From NCBI RefSeq assembly GCF_008831305.1, contig NZ_ML708625.1:252-64251 (forward strand): a DNA stretch of 64,000 bases. The letters run 5' to 3'. A program made the translations under genes and the position numbers. Shown here one piece after another: positions 43,835 through 52,935 of the stretch (position 1 is its first letter; each line of letters begins with the position of its first letter). The notes below the pieces were generated by a model, which had not been told where the DNA came from, searched no databases, and saw only the letters and a program-made list of their open reading frames with translations. This stretch comes from Kocuria coralli (GTDB taxonomy: Bacteria > Actinomycetota > Actinomycetes > Actinomycetales > Micrococcaceae).

Positions 43835-44140
43835 ATGTTCGGTCGCCTATTCGACAACCCCATGGTCCTCATCCTGATCCTGGTGGTCATCCTGCTCCTC
43901 TTCGGTGCCCCCAAGCTTCCGGGCATGGCCCGCAGCCTGGGCCAGTCCATGCGCATCTTCAAGTCCGAGGTCAAGGAGATGAAGGAGGACGGCAAGGACG
44001 ACGAGAACACGGTGGTCAACGGGGAGGCCGTCGATTCCCAGGACTCGAACGGCCCTGCCTCGCCGGGCCCGGCCTCCGCTCCGCGCCCATCCGAGAAGGA
44101 TCCCGCCGCCCGGCAGGACAGCGACGGCACCGCCCGCTAG
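43835..44140 (+). CDS. tatA: Sec-independent translocase subunit TatA
   Basis: The 101-residue protein has the TatA layout: a short N-terminal helix ([16 protein letters not shown]), the hinge [28 protein letters not shown] amphipathic helix and a disordered tail. TatA oligomers form the passage for folded proteins in the plasma membrane. ATG at 43835 has GAAAGGAAC upstream. A 16-bp hairpin follows and separates it from tatC. The Tat-type binding lipoprotein near the left end is a likely client. Confidence 0.93.
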   Translation: MFGRLFDNPMVLILILVVILLLFGAPKLPGMARSLGQSMRIFKSEVKEMKEDGKDDENTVVNGEAVDSQDSNGPASPGPASAPRPSEKDPAARQDSDGTAR

Positions 44141-44158
44141 GAAGCCCGTCGTCGGTGA

Positions 44159-44199
44159 ACGGATTCACCCGGCCGAATGCTCTGGCCGGGTGAATCCGT
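44159..44199. terminator. Strong hairpin between tatA and tatC
   Basis: Sixteen-base arms beginning ACGGATTCACCC (44159-44174 and 44184-44199) pair perfectly around a nine-base loop. It ends the tatA transcript or partially attenuates tatC. Confidence 0.75.
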
Positions 44200-44218
44200 C
44201 TGATTGGACACGTCTGTG

Positions 44219-45100
44219 ATGAGCGAGAAGAAGACCCCACGCCCCAAGAAGAAGCGCGTCAGCCGGCGCAACAACCCTCAGGCGCAGATGGCGCTGGCCG
44301 AGCACCTGAGGGAGTTCCGCAATCGGCTGATCATCTCGGCGATCGCCACCGTGATCGGCATGATCGCCGGTTTCTTCCTGTACCAGCCGTTCATGCAGTA
44401 CCTCAATGCTCCTATCGAGCAGCTCAACCAGCAGACGGACCGCGAGGCCATCCTGAACTTCGGCGGCGTGGGCGGGCCGTTCAGCGTGATGGTCGAGGTC
44501 TCCATCATCCTGGGGCTGATCCTGGCCAGCCCCGTCTGGCTGTACCAGCTGTGGGCCTTCATCACCCCCGCGCTGCACAAGAAGGAGAAGGGTTACGCCT
44601 ACGGTTTCGTGATCGCCGCCGTACCGCTCTTCCTGGGTGGTTGCGCGCTGGGCGTCCTCACCCTGCCCAGCGCGGTCTTCGCGCTGACGGCCTTCAACCC
44701 GGACAACACGGCCAACGTGATCGACGCCAACCAGTACGTCAGATTCGTACTGCAACTCGTCCTGGCCCTCGGACTGGCCTGCGTCCTGCCGGTGCTGCTC
44801 GTGGGCCTGAACATGATCGGGATCCTGCCCGGCAGGTCCCTGCTGAAGGCCTGGCGCTGGGTGATCATCCTGGTGCTGCTGCTGGCGGCCATCGTGGCGC
44901 CGGGCCCGGACCTGATGGTCATGTTCTACATCTCGGCACCGCTCATGGCGCTGTTCTTCCTGGCCGTGGGCATCTGCCTGCTCAATGACCGGCGCCGGGC
45001 CAAGAAGCTGGCCAAGCAGCAAACCGCCTACGATTCTTCCTCGATCAAGGCCACCTCCGACGACGAGCTCAGGACCATCCAGGCCGACACCAAGGACTGA
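44219..45100 (+). CDS. tatC: Sec-independent translocase subunit TatC
   Basis: The 293-residue protein has six hydrophobic helices and TatC signatures: MALAEHLREFRNRLIIS at the start (signal-peptide contact), ILASPVWLYQLWAFITPAL and FYISAPLMALFF near the end. It binds twin-arginine signals. The basic N-terminus and the Asp/Glu-rich tail are typical of actinobacteria. I give ATG 44219; GTG 44216 and TTG 44204 are in frame, and none has a clear ribosome-binding site. Confidence 0.93.
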   Translation: MSEKKTPRPKKKRVSRRNNPQAQMALAEHLREFRNRLIISAIATVIGMIAGFFLYQPFMQYLNAPIEQLNQQTDREAILNFGGVGGPFSVMVEVSIILGLILASPVWLYQLWAFITPALHKKEKGYAYGFVIAAVPLFLGGCALGVLTLPSAVFALTAFNPDNTANVIDANQYVRFVLQLVLALGLACVLPVLLVGLNMIGILPGRSLLKAWRWVIILVLLLAAIVAPGPDLMVMFYISAPLMALFFLAVGICLLNDRRRAKKLAKQQTAYDSSSIKATSDDELRTIQADTKD

Positions 45101-45150
45101 GCCCTGCGCGTAAGCGGTTTCCGGTGCCGTTCCGGCCCTGGATCAGCGCG

Positions 45151-45156
45151 TAGGGT
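45151..45156 (+). promoter_or_regulatory. -10 box of a probable leaderless transcript
   Basis: TAGGGT ends seven bases before the helY ATG at 45164. Confidence 0.45.
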
Positions 45157-45163
45157 TGAACCC

Positions 45164-48100
45164 ATGTCTTCACCCTCAGAGCGCTACTTGGCAGCCAAGA
45201 AACGCAATGCAGAGGCCAAGACGCAGCTGACGCGGTTCGCCGCGACCCTGGACTTCGAGATGGACGCCTTCCAGACGGAGGCCTGCAGGTCCCTGGAGTC
45301 CGGCAGCGGTGTGCTGGTGGCGGCGCCCACCGGGGCGGGGAAGACCATCGTGGGGGAGTTCGCGGTCCACCTGGCCCTCGCCCGCGGGCAGAAGGCCTTC
45401 TACACCACGCCGATCAAGGCGCTGAGCAACCAGAAGTTCCACGATTTCGCCCGCCGGTTCGGTCCCGAGCGCGTAGGGCTGCTCACGGGGGACACCGCCG
45501 TGAACTCCGAGGCCGACGTGGTGGTCATGACCACGGAAGTGCTGCGGAACATGCTCTACGCGGGCTCCTCGACCCTGGCCAACCTGGGGTTCGTGGTCAT
45601 GGACGAGGTCCACTACCTGGCCGACCGGTTCCGCGGTGCCGTGTGGGAGGAAGTGATCATCCACCTGCCGGACCACGTCCAGATGGCCTGCCTGTCCGCC
45701 ACCGTCTCCAACGCCGAGGAGTTCGGCGACTGGCTGGACACCGTGCGCGGGTCCACGGAGGTGGTGGTCTCCGAGCACCGCCCCGTGCCGCTGTGGCAGC
45801 ACGTCCAGGTGGGCACGGAGCTGATGGACCTGTTCGTCGACGATTCCACGGTGGAGCAGGCCGTGGACCGCAGACGGCGGGCGCAGGACTCGGGTCACGA
45901 CGGCGGACCCGCCGTCAATCCCGAGCTGCTGCACCTGGCCCGCAGCCAGCCGCCCGGTGGCCGCTCCGGCGGCGGCTACGGACGCCGCAATGGAGGCCGG
46001 CGAGGACCCGGGGGAAGATCGCGCGACCGGATGGCCCGCCGCCAGCGCGATGGCTCCGGCGGCGGCCGCGACGAGGGCTTCCGGGAGAGCCGGGGACACG
46101 GCGGCCACCGGTACGAGTCCCACGGCTTCGACTCTTCGTCGCGCGATGCCGGGTCCCGCGCCGTGGCTGGGCGCTTCGGCCACCACCACCGGATCTCCCG
46201 GCCTCAGATGATCAAACGGCTGGAGACCGAGGGACTCCTGCCCGCCATCACCTTCATCTTCTCCCGCGCCGGCTGCGACGACGCCGTCAAGCAGTGCCTG
46301 GCCGCCAATCTCTGGCTCACAACGGACCGGGAGCGCCAGACCATCCGCGCGGTGGTGGCCGAGGCCGCCGCCGCTCTGGAGGCCTCCGACCTGGACGTGC
46401 TGGGGTTCTACGAATGGCGCGACGGCCTCGAGCACGGCGTCGCGGCCCATCACGCCGGGCTGCTCCCGCTGTTCAAGGAGGTCGTCGAGCAGCTCTTCGC
46501 GCAGGGCCTGGTCAAGGCGGTCTTCGCCACGGAGACCCTGGCGCTGGGGATCAACATGCCCGCGCGCTCGGTGGTCCTGGAGCGCCTGGACAAGTTCAAC
46601 GGCGAGTCCCGTGTGGACATCACCCCGGGCGAATACACCCAGCTCACGGGGCGGGCCGGGCGGCGGGGGATCGACGTCGAAGGCCATGCCGTGGTGCTGT
46701 GGCGCCCGGGACTGGATCCGAACATGGTGGCGGGGCTCGCCTCCAAGCGCACCTACCCGCTGATCTCCAGTTTCCGGCCGACCTACAACATGTCCGTGAA
46801 CCTGATCGCCCGGTTCGGCGCGGAGCGCTCCCGGGCGATCCTGGAGTCCTCCTTCGCCCAGTTCCAGGCGGACCGCTCCGTGGTCGGGCTGGCCCGTAAG
46901 GTGCGCTCGAACGAGGACGCGTTAGCGGGCTACGAGCAGGCCATGACCTGTCACCTGGGGGACTTCACCGAATACGCGAGGCTGAGGCGGGAGCTGAAGG
47001 ACGCCGAGAAGAACGCGGAGAAGTCCCGCTCCCATGCCCGGCGCACCCAGGCAGCCGATTCCCTCGCGGATCTGCGGCCGGGGGACATCGTGGACGTCCC
47101 GCAGGGGCGCAACCGGGGCTACGCCGTCGTCATCGCCACGGACTCCCGGGCCGAGCTGCCACGACCCGTGATCGTCACCTACGACGCCAATCTGCGGCGC
47201 CTGGGAGCCCAGGACCTGGATGGGCCCCTGGAGCCGGTGTCCTTCGTCAAGCTGCCGAACAAGGTGCGCACGGATTCCCCCAAGGACCGCAAGAACGTGG
47301 CGGGATGGATGCGCGCAGCGCTCCAGGAGCGGCGCCCGGCCCGCGGCGAGGGCGACGGCGCATCGGCTTCCCACGGCGGAGGCGGCCGGGCGATCCAGTT
47401 CGCCCGGGGGAGCTCGGAGCTGGAGCACCGCATCACCGACCTGCGCCGGAGGCTGCGGGAGCACCCCTGCCACGGCTGCAACGACCGGGAGAACCACGCG
47501 CGGTGGGCCGAGCGCTGGAACAGGCTGCGCAAGGACACGGACGGCCTGCTGCGCCAGCTCGACAACCGCACCAACGCCGTGGCCACGACCTTCGACCGGA
47601 TCTGCGGCGTGCTTTACGCCCTCGACTACCTGACGGTCGACGACGACGGCGCGCTGCACCCCACGCCGCCGGGTGATCAGCTGCGGCACATCTACGGCGA
47701 CCGCGACCTCCTGCTGGCCATGAGCCTGCGGGAAGGGACCCTCAAGCCGCTCGACCCGGCGGCGCTGGCCGCCACGGCCACCGTGATGGTCTACCAGGCC
47801 AAGCGGGAGGACGCCGGGATCCGGCCCAAGATGCCCACTCCCGCCATCGAGCGGGCGGTGGCCGCGGTGATCGCGCAGTGGTCCGCCCTCACGGACCTCG
47901 AGGAGCAGCACAAGGTCCGGCCGACGGCGGAGCCCGAGCTGGGCCTGGCCGGTCCCATGTACCGCTGGGCCCGGGGGGCCTCGCTGCACGTGACCTTGGA
48001 GGACTCCGAGATGGCGGCCGGCGACTTCGTCCGTTGGGCCAGGCAGGTCATCGACCTCTTGGACCAGATGGGCTCCATCACGGCTCTGGACCCCGACCTG

Positions 48101-48196
48101 CGAACCGCCTGCCGGCGTGCCGTGGAACTGATCCACCGCGGCGTGGTGGTCCAGTCCGTTCTCGACGACCCCGACGAGGGAGACGATTTCTCATGA
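45164..48196 (+). CDS. helY: HelY/Dob10-type superfamily 2 RNA helicase
   Basis: The 1010-residue helicase belongs to the Ski2/Mtr4-like group. Motif I APTGAGKT (residues 54-61), motif II DEVH (147-150), motif III SAT and motif VI LTGRAGRRGIDVEG are visible, then a KOW-like arch region and a C-terminal helical domain DSH_C. Residues about 260-335 between the two RecA domains are an Arg/Gly-rich low-complexity insertion with RGG-like runs. Members unwind structured RNA in decay. The amidohydrolase-like gene overlaps its stop. Confidence 0.92.
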   Translation: MSSPSERYLAAKKRNAEAKTQLTRFAATLDFEMDAFQTEACRSLESGSGVLVAAPTGAGKTIVGEFAVHLALARGQKAFYTTPIKALSNQKFHDFARRFGPERVGLLTGDTAVNSEADVVVMTTEVLRNMLYAGSSTLANLGFVVMDEVHYLADRFRGAVWEEVIIHLPDHVQMACLSATVSNAEEFGDWLDTVRGSTEVVVSEHRPVPLWQHVQVGTELMDLFVDDSTVEQAVDRRRRAQDSGHDGGPAVNPELLHLARSQPPGGRSGGGYGRRNGGRRGPGGRSRDRMARRQRDGSGGGRDEGFRESRGHGGHRYESHGFDSSSRDAGSRAVAGRFGHHHRISRPQMIKRLETEGLLPAITFIFSRAGCDDAVKQCLAANLWLTTDRERQTIRAVVAEAAAALEASDLDVLGFYEWRDGLEHGVAAHHAGLLPLFKEVVEQLFAQGLVKAVFATETLALGINMPARSVVLERLDKFNGESRVDITPGEYTQLTGRAGRRGIDVEGHAVVLWRPGLDPNMVAGLASKRTYPLISSFRPTYNMSVNLIARFGAERSRAILESSFAQFQADRSVVGLARKVRSNEDALAGYEQAMTCHLGDFTEYARLRRELKDAEKNAEKSRSHARRTQAADSLADLRPGDIVDVPQGRNRGYAVVIATDSRAELPRPVIVTYDANLRRLGAQDLDGPLEPVSFVKLPNKVRTDSPKDRKNVAGWMRAALQERRPARGEGDGASASHGGGGRAIQFARGSSELEHRITDLRRRLREHPCHGCNDRENHARWAERWNRLRKDTDGLLRQLDNRTNAVATTFDRICGVLYALDYLTVDDDGALHPTPPGDQLRHIYGDRDLLLAMSLREGTLKPLDPAALAATATVMVYQAKREDAGIRPKMPTPAIERAVAAVIAQWSALTDLEEQHKVRPTAEPELGLAGPMYRWARGASLHVTLEDSEMAAGDFVRWARQVIDLLDQMGSITALDPDLRTACRRAVELIHRGVVVQSVLDDPDEGDDFS

Positions 48197-49341
48197 CCGC
48201 ACCGGATCCGGTGGCCTCCGCCCCCGTGCTGTACCGCAACGGCTCCGTGTACACCACGGCGGACCCCTTCGCCTCGGCCATCATCGTCGAGGGCGAGGAG
48301 GTCGTCTGGGTGGGATCGGAGCAAGCCGCCGACTCGCTCGTGGACGATCGAATGCGGATCGTGGACCTGGACGGCGGACTGGTCACCCCCGCCTTCGTGG
48401 ACAGTTCCGTGGATCTGACGGCCCAGGGGGACCCGGACGCCGTGCTCCGCAACGCGGCGGCCCGCGGTACCGCCGCAGTGGTGCACACCGGGCCCGTCGA
48501 CGCCCTGACGTCGCTCCCCGGCGAGGACCGGAAGGACGCGCCCTCCGCCGGCGGAGGTGCCGCCCGTCCGTCGGTGTACCTGTGGCCCACCGTATCCGCG
48601 GAGGCCCTGGAGCCGGGTCTCGATCTGATCTCCGCGGTCGGGCCCGACGATCGTCTGGTCGGCCTGCGGACGGTGGTCCACGACGCTCCGGCGCAGCAGG
48701 TGACCGCCTTCCTCACGACCTGCCTGGAACGGTCGCTGCGGCCGGGGCTCGTCGTCGACAGGACGAGTGCCACCGCCATCGTCGATGCAGTGGTCGCCGC
48801 ACGGGAGACAGCCGGGGAGCGGCGGTTCAACGCCGCGGGCCTGCGCCTCGAGTTCGCCCCGGACCTGACCTCGGACGAGCTGCTCCCGGTGCTGGACGCG
48901 CTGAGCGGCTGCGCCTTCACCGTGTGCCTGGATCCGGCATCCAGTCCGCTGGCCTCCGAGTACTACCGGCGCGGGATCCCCGTCACACTCGGCACGGGCG
49001 GCGCCCTCCTGGAACCGTGGGCGGCCGTCCGGGAGCTGCTCAACCACGATGCCGAGCACCAGCGGATCTCCGCCCGGGCCGCCTTCACCGCAGCCACCCG
49101 CGGTGCCTGGAGAGGCATCGGCCGCGGGGGAGGCATGAGCGGCCAGCTGGCCCCCGGGACGCCGGCGACGTACGCCCTGTGGCAGGTCGAGGCGCTCATG
49201 GTGCAGGCCGCTGCGGGGACGGGTGCCTCGTGGAGCACCGACCCCCGGTCCCGTACGCCGCTGCTGCCCGCCCTGGAGGACGAGGCCCTCCCCGTCTGCG
49301 AAGGCACCTTCCTGGCTGGGCTGCAGCTGTACAAGGCCTGA
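48193..49341 (+). CDS. Amidohydrolase-fold protein lacking metal ligands
   Basis: The 382-residue protein has the composite architecture of metal-dependent amidohydrolases: a small beta sandwich (RNGSVYTTADPFASAIIVEGEEVVWVG), then the strand VDLDGGLVTPAFVDSSVDLT and a barrel ending in FTAATRGAWRGIGRGGGMSGQLAPGTPA. Active members have FVDxHxH at the first strand; here it reads FVDSSVDLT, and no HxH is seen, so metal catalysis is probably lost. Its ATG overlaps the helY stop. It may be structural or simply decaying. An in-frame extension upstream is a shadow of helY. Confidence 0.75.
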   Translation: MTAPDPVASAPVLYRNGSVYTTADPFASAIIVEGEEVVWVGSEQAADSLVDDRMRIVDLDGGLVTPAFVDSSVDLTAQGDPDAVLRNAAARGTAAVVHTGPVDALTSLPGEDRKDAPSAGGGAARPSVYLWPTVSAEALEPGLDLISAVGPDDRLVGLRTVVHDAPAQQVTAFLTTCLERSLRPGLVVDRTSATAIVDAVVAARETAGERRFNAAGLRLEFAPDLTSDELLPVLDALSGCAFTVCLDPASSPLASEYYRRGIPVTLGTGGALLEPWAAVRELLNHDAEHQRISARAAFTAATRGAWRGIGRGGGMSGQLAPGTPATYALWQVEALMVQAAAGTGASWSTDPRSRTPLLPALEDEALPVCEGTFLAGLQLYKA

Positions 49342-49400
49342 TGACACGGCCTGTCGCCTCCGTCCGGGAGGTCACGGCATGGCACAGTGAACCCAATGGT

Positions 49401-49428
49401 TTGTCTCGCCCGGGCCCCTCGTTAGACT
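49401..49428 (+). promoter_or_regulatory. Promoter of the polyprenol mannose synthase gene
   Basis: TTGTCT (49401-49406) and TAGACT (49423-49428) are 16 bases apart, giving a leader of about 140 bases. Confidence 0.5.
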
Positions 49429-49577
49429 GGGCCTCTACTGCCGGCCGGGCCGGGCGTCCCTAGAAAACAGTCTCCGTCCTCCTCCGGGAGGGCCGTGACT
49501 GGTCCGAAGGCGCCCGGTTCGTCCTGCGGTGCCGGCAGCCCGAACTCCGACAGTGTCGGCGAAAGGATTTGAACCGC

Positions 49578-50324
49578 GTGCGGTCCCTCATCATCATTCC
49601 CACGTACAACGAGCGCGAATCCCTGCCCACCGTGATGGACCGGCTCCGCCGCTCCGTTCCCCAGGGCGACGTCCTCGTGGTCGACGACAACAGCCCCGAC
49701 GGCACCGGTGACCTGGCCGACAGCATGGCAGCTGCCGACTCCCAGATCCACGTCCTCCACCGGACGGAGAAGAACGGCCTGGGCCAGGCCTACATCGCCG
49801 GATTCCGGTGGGGCATGGACAACGGCTACGACGTCCTCGTGGAGATGGACGCCGACTGCTCCCACCAGCCCGAGGAGCTGCCCAAGCTCCTGCTGGCCAT
49901 CGACGACGGCGCCGATCTTGCGATCGGTTCGCGCTACGTGCCCGGTGGTTCCACCGTGAACTGGCCCTGGTACCGGCAGTTCATCTCCCGCGGCGGGGGC
50001 ATCTACGCCCGCTTCTTCCTGGGCTCCAACATCCAGGACATCACGGCCGGCTACCGCGCGTTCCGGGCCTCGACGCTCAAGGCCATCGACCTGGACTCGG
50101 TCGAGTCCCGGGGTTACTGCTTCCAGATCGACCTCGGCTGGCGCACGGAGCTGGCCGGGCTGAAGGTGGTCGAGGTGCCCATCACGTTCGTGGAGCGTGC
50201 CGAGGGCGTGTCCAAGATGAGCGGGGACATCACCCGCGAGGCCGTCGTGAACGTGGCCAAGTGGGGCACCACCGCGCGTGCCCGCGTGCTGCGCGACAAG
50301 GTCAACAACCTGCTCGGGCGCTGA
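49578..50324 (+). CDS. Polyprenol monophosphomannose synthase (GT2, Ppm1/DPM1)
   Basis: The 248-residue enzyme transfers mannose from GDP-mannose to polyprenol phosphate. GT2 signatures are [13 protein letters not shown], the DxD-type [20 protein letters not shown] and GSRYVPGG. The C-terminal [16 protein letters not shown] is the usual DPM1 ending; no membrane helix is present, as in DPM1. I chose GTG 49578 because GAAAGGA lies ten bases upstream, while TTG 49569 is too close. The product is the donor for lipoglycan and protein mannosylation. A 23-bp hairpin follows the stop. Confidence 0.9.
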   Translation: MRSLIIIPTYNERESLPTVMDRLRRSVPQGDVLVVDDNSPDGTGDLADSMAAADSQIHVLHRTEKNGLGQAYIAGFRWGMDNGYDVLVEMDADCSHQPEELPKLLLAIDDGADLAIGSRYVPGGSTVNWPWYRQFISRGGGIYARFFLGSNIQDITAGYRAFRASTLKAIDLDSVESRGYCFQIDLGWRTELAGLKVVEVPITFVERAEGVSKMSGDITREAVVNVAKWGTTARARVLRDKVNNLLGR

Positions 50325-50341
50325 TCCGGCCGTAGCCCTCA

Positions 50342-50394
50342 ACGACGACGGGGCCGGGACCAACCTCAAGAGTTGGTCCCGGCCCCGTCGTCGT
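50342..50394. terminator. Bidirectional terminator between mannose synthase and rbpA
   Basis: Twenty-three-base arms (50342-50364 and 50372-50394) pair perfectly around a seven-base loop. It lies between convergent genes and can end both transcripts. Confidence 0.85.
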
Positions 50395-50428
50395 AGGCGG
50401 CAGCAGCCGGTTCGCCCGGCCGGTCCGC

Positions 50429-50764
50429 TTAGATGGCGTGCTGCTCGCGGTAGAACTGGATGCGCTGCTCGAGGATCTCCTCGAGCTCCTCGGTGGTGCG
50501 ACGCTCCATGAGCATGTCCCAGTGAGTGCGCTGGTGCTTCTCATTGGGGTTCTCGGGCTTCTCGCCGTTGACGATCACCGCTTCCTTGCCGGACTTGGAG
50601 ACCCACACGGACGGGATCTCGGCCTCGGAGGCGAAGGTCACGAAGACCTGCTCCCCGTCCGGCGTGCGGTACTCGACACGCTGCCGGGGTGCCGGCTCGA
50701 CGCCGGCCTCGGACTCCATGGACTGTGAGCCCAGGCGCATACCTCGCAGGCTACGGTCACTCAT
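50429..50764 (-). CDS. rbpA: RNA polymerase-binding protein RbpA
   Basis: The 111-residue actinobacterial factor binds RNA polymerase and the principal sigma factor and stabilises the open complex. The family start MSDRSLRGMRLGSQSMESE, the core region VEYRTPDGEQVFVTFASEAEIPSVW and the sigma-interacting C-terminus THWDMLMERRTTEELEEILEQR are all present. The ATG at 50764 has CAGGAG upstream; an in-frame extension of 17 codons is unlikely to be real. Confidence 0.95.
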   Translation of the reverse strand: MSDRSLRGMRLGSQSMESEAGVEPAPRQRVEYRTPDGEQVFVTFASEAEIPSVWVSKSGKEAVIVNGEKPENPNEKHQRTHWDMLMERRTTEELEEILEQRIQFYREQHAI

Positions 50765-50921
50765 CAGGTGCAACTCCTGTCGGTGGAAGACACTTCCAAA
50801 CTTCTCCGGTGGCATATCTTACGCGGGCCATGGCCGCGCCGGCTTATCTCCGGATCAGTCCTCGATCGGTGGTACCAACGCCGCCGGCGGCGGCCTTGTT
50901 CCCGTTCGGCGTCATATGGAC

Positions 50922-50985
50922 CCGCCGAAACCGGAGTCCGGTCGCCCATCGGCGAGGATGGGCGACCGGACTCCGGTTTCAGCGG
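50922..50985. repeat. 64-bp palindromic element, copy 5
   Basis: Arms 50922-50950 and 50957-50985 begin CCGCCGAAACC and end GGTCGCCCATC, with one mismatched pair; the loop is GGCGAG. It lies just past the SPFH gene stop, upstream of rbpA. Confidence 0.88.
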
Positions 50986-50997
50986 AAACGAGGGGGC

Positions 50998-52206
50998 TCA
51001 GCGCTGCTGGTCCCCGTTGCCGCCGTCGTTGTCCTCGGGGACAATCCCGTAGGTCTCCTGGTGCTCCTGCGTGAAGGGGGAGTGCTTCTCCCCGGCACCG
51101 GCATCGTCACCGGGGATCGGGGCGTTCAGGTCCACCGGGGCGTTGGGGTCGATGGACTCGGGGTCCGGGACCGTGTACGCGTCGGGATCGGTGAGCGCCG
51201 TCGAGGGCTTGAGGTCCTCGTCCGTGACCTTGACGCCCTCCGACTTCACGATGGCCTCGTCGCGGGCCGCGGCCCGGGCTTCGTCCTCGGCTCGGTCCTC
51301 TTCCTCCATGACGTCGCCCCAGTCCTCGCCCCTGTCGGGCTTGCCCAGGAACTCTCCGACGCCGCGCAGGGCGTCGCCCAGCTCGGCGGGGATCATCCAC
51401 ACCTTGTTGGCAGATCCCTCGGCCACCTTGGGCAGGGTCTGGATGTACTGGTAGGCCAGCAGCTTCTGGGTCGGCTTGGCGCGGTGGATGGAGTCGAAGA
51501 CCTTCTGGATGGCCTGCGCCTCGCCGTCGGCGCGCAGGATCGAGGCCTTGGCGTCACCCTCGGCGGAGAGAACGGCAGCCTGACGCTCGCCTTCGGCGGT
51601 GAGGATCTGGGACTGCTTCTGGCCCTCGGCGGTCAGGATCGCGGCACGGCGGTCACGCTCGGCGCGCATCTGCTTCTCCATCGAATCCTGGATCGACGGC
51701 GGGGGAGTGATCTCCTTGATGTCGACACGGGATACGCGCAGGCCCCAGCGGCCGGTGGTCGAGTCCAGGACACCGCGCAGCTCCGCGTTGATCTTGTCGC
51801 GGGAGGTCAGGGTCTCCTCGAGGTTCAGGCCGCCGACGACGTTTCGCAGCGTCGCGGAGGTCAGCTCGTCCACGGCGTGGATGTAGTTGGTGATCTCGTA
51901 GGTCGCGCCCCGCGGATCGGTGACCTGGAAGTACACGACCGTGTCGATGCCGACCACCAGGTTGTCCTCGGTGATCACGGACTGCGAGGGGAAGGAGACC
52001 ACCTGTTCGCGCAGGTCGATCAACGGCAGCAGCCGGTCGATGAACGGCACGAGGATATGCAGTCCCGGGTTGAGGGTGGCCTGGTACTTACCCAGGCGCT
52101 CCACGATGCCGGCGCGTGCCTGCGGGATGATACGCACTGCCTTGAGCAGTATCACCACGGCAAGCACGACCAACACGGCGAGCAAGATGATGAAAACCAT
52201 GGTCAA
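50998..52206 (-). CDS. SPFH/Band 7 membrane protein (QmcA/stomatin-like)
   Basis: The 402-residue protein has one N-terminal membrane helix (residues 2-22), then an SPFH domain (about 25-200: IIPQARAGIVERLGKYQATLNPGLHILVPFIDR) and an Ala/Glu/Arg-rich coiled coil (about 200-255, MEKQMRAERDRRAAILTAEG repeats). The C-terminal 130 residues are acidic and disordered. Such proteins form oligomeric rings and membrane microdomains. Its partner nfeD-like gene lies 91 bases upstream on the same strand, the usual SPFH/NfeD pairing. Confidence 0.9.
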   Translation of the reverse strand: MTMVFIILLAVLVVLAVVILLKAVRIIPQARAGIVERLGKYQATLNPGLHILVPFIDRLLPLIDLREQVVSFPSQSVITEDNLVVGIDTVVYFQVTDPRGATYEITNYIHAVDELTSATLRNVVGGLNLEETLTSRDKINAELRGVLDSTTGRWGLRVSRVDIKEITPPPSIQDSMEKQMRAERDRRAAILTAEGQKQSQILTAEGERQAAVLSAEGDAKASILRADGEAQAIQKVFDSIHRAKPTQKLLAYQYIQTLPKVAEGSANKVWMIPAELGDALRGVGEFLGKPDRGEDWGDVMEEEDRAEDEARAAARDEAIVKSEGVKVTDEDLKPSTALTDPDAYTVPDPESIDPNAPVDLNAPIPGDDAGAGEKHSPFTQEHQETYGIVPEDNDGGNGDQQR

Positions 52207-52297
52207 TCCTCTCGGGTTGGATGTTGCGTACTCGGTGCCCGGGCTGGTTTCCGGTCAGCCGCAGCGAGGAGCCGCGGTCGACCGCGCCGGGCATAGA

Positions 52298-52783
52298 TCA
52301 GGCCTGGACCGTCGGTCCGGCAGGATTCAGTGGCACATGGGTGACGACGACGGTGGCTCCGTTGACCCGCTGGACGTAGACCTGCTCGTCGACCTCGTAC
52401 TGCTCGCCCCCTCCGGCGCGGGCGGTCCAGACGTCGCCGTCGAGCCGCACCAGGCCCGTGTGGGCCGTGACCGTCTCCAGTACCAGACAGGGCTGGCCCG
52501 GGAGGCGGTCGGTATTCGAGAGAGCATCCTTCCCCGGCGCATCATGCAATCGGCGCAGCAGCCGCGGGCGGATGGCGAAGAGCAGCAGCACGGCAACGGC
52601 CACGAAGACCAGGACTTCGAGGATGAGGTTGCCTCCCGTCACCCCGGATACGAGGGAGGCGGCAAGGGCCCCGCCGGAGAGCATCAGGAAGGTGAGGTCC
52701 AGGGTCAGGATCTCGACCACGCCCAGCAGCACGGCGATGATCAGCCACACCATCCATCCGTTCATCAGCATCCAGTCCAGCAC
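52298..52783 (-). CDS. NfeD-like membrane protein
   Basis: The 161-residue protein has about four hydrophobic helices (NGWMVWLIIAVLLGVVEILTL, LTFLMLSGGALAASLVSGV, ILEVLVFVAVAVLLLFAIRP) and a C-terminal OB-fold domain (about 95-155, LPGQPCLVLETVTAHTGLVRLDGDVWTAR). It matches the short NfeD group that partners SPFH proteins. The GTG at 52783 has GGAGG eleven bases upstream and gives the family's typical N-terminus; ATG 52771 and an upstream ATG 52813 are alternatives. Confidence 0.85.
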   Translation of the reverse strand: MLDWMLMNGWMVWLIIAVLLGVVEILTLDLTFLMLSGGALAASLVSGVTGGNLILEVLVFVAVAVLLLFAIRPRLLRRLHDAPGKDALSNTDRLPGQPCLVLETVTAHTGLVRLDGDVWTARAGGGEQYEVDEQVYVQRVNGATVVVTHVPLNPAGPTVQA

Positions 52784-52935
52784 GGTGTCTACAGACCTCC
52801 ACTTCAGTGTCATGCGCCGGTCGGGGGAGTACCGCCACATTTGCCACTGTAATCGCCGGCTATCGCGGCCCTCACGGTTACACGCCCCATCAGATCATGT
52901 GACGCCAAGTTGTGACAGCCGGGTCAGCGGGGGCC

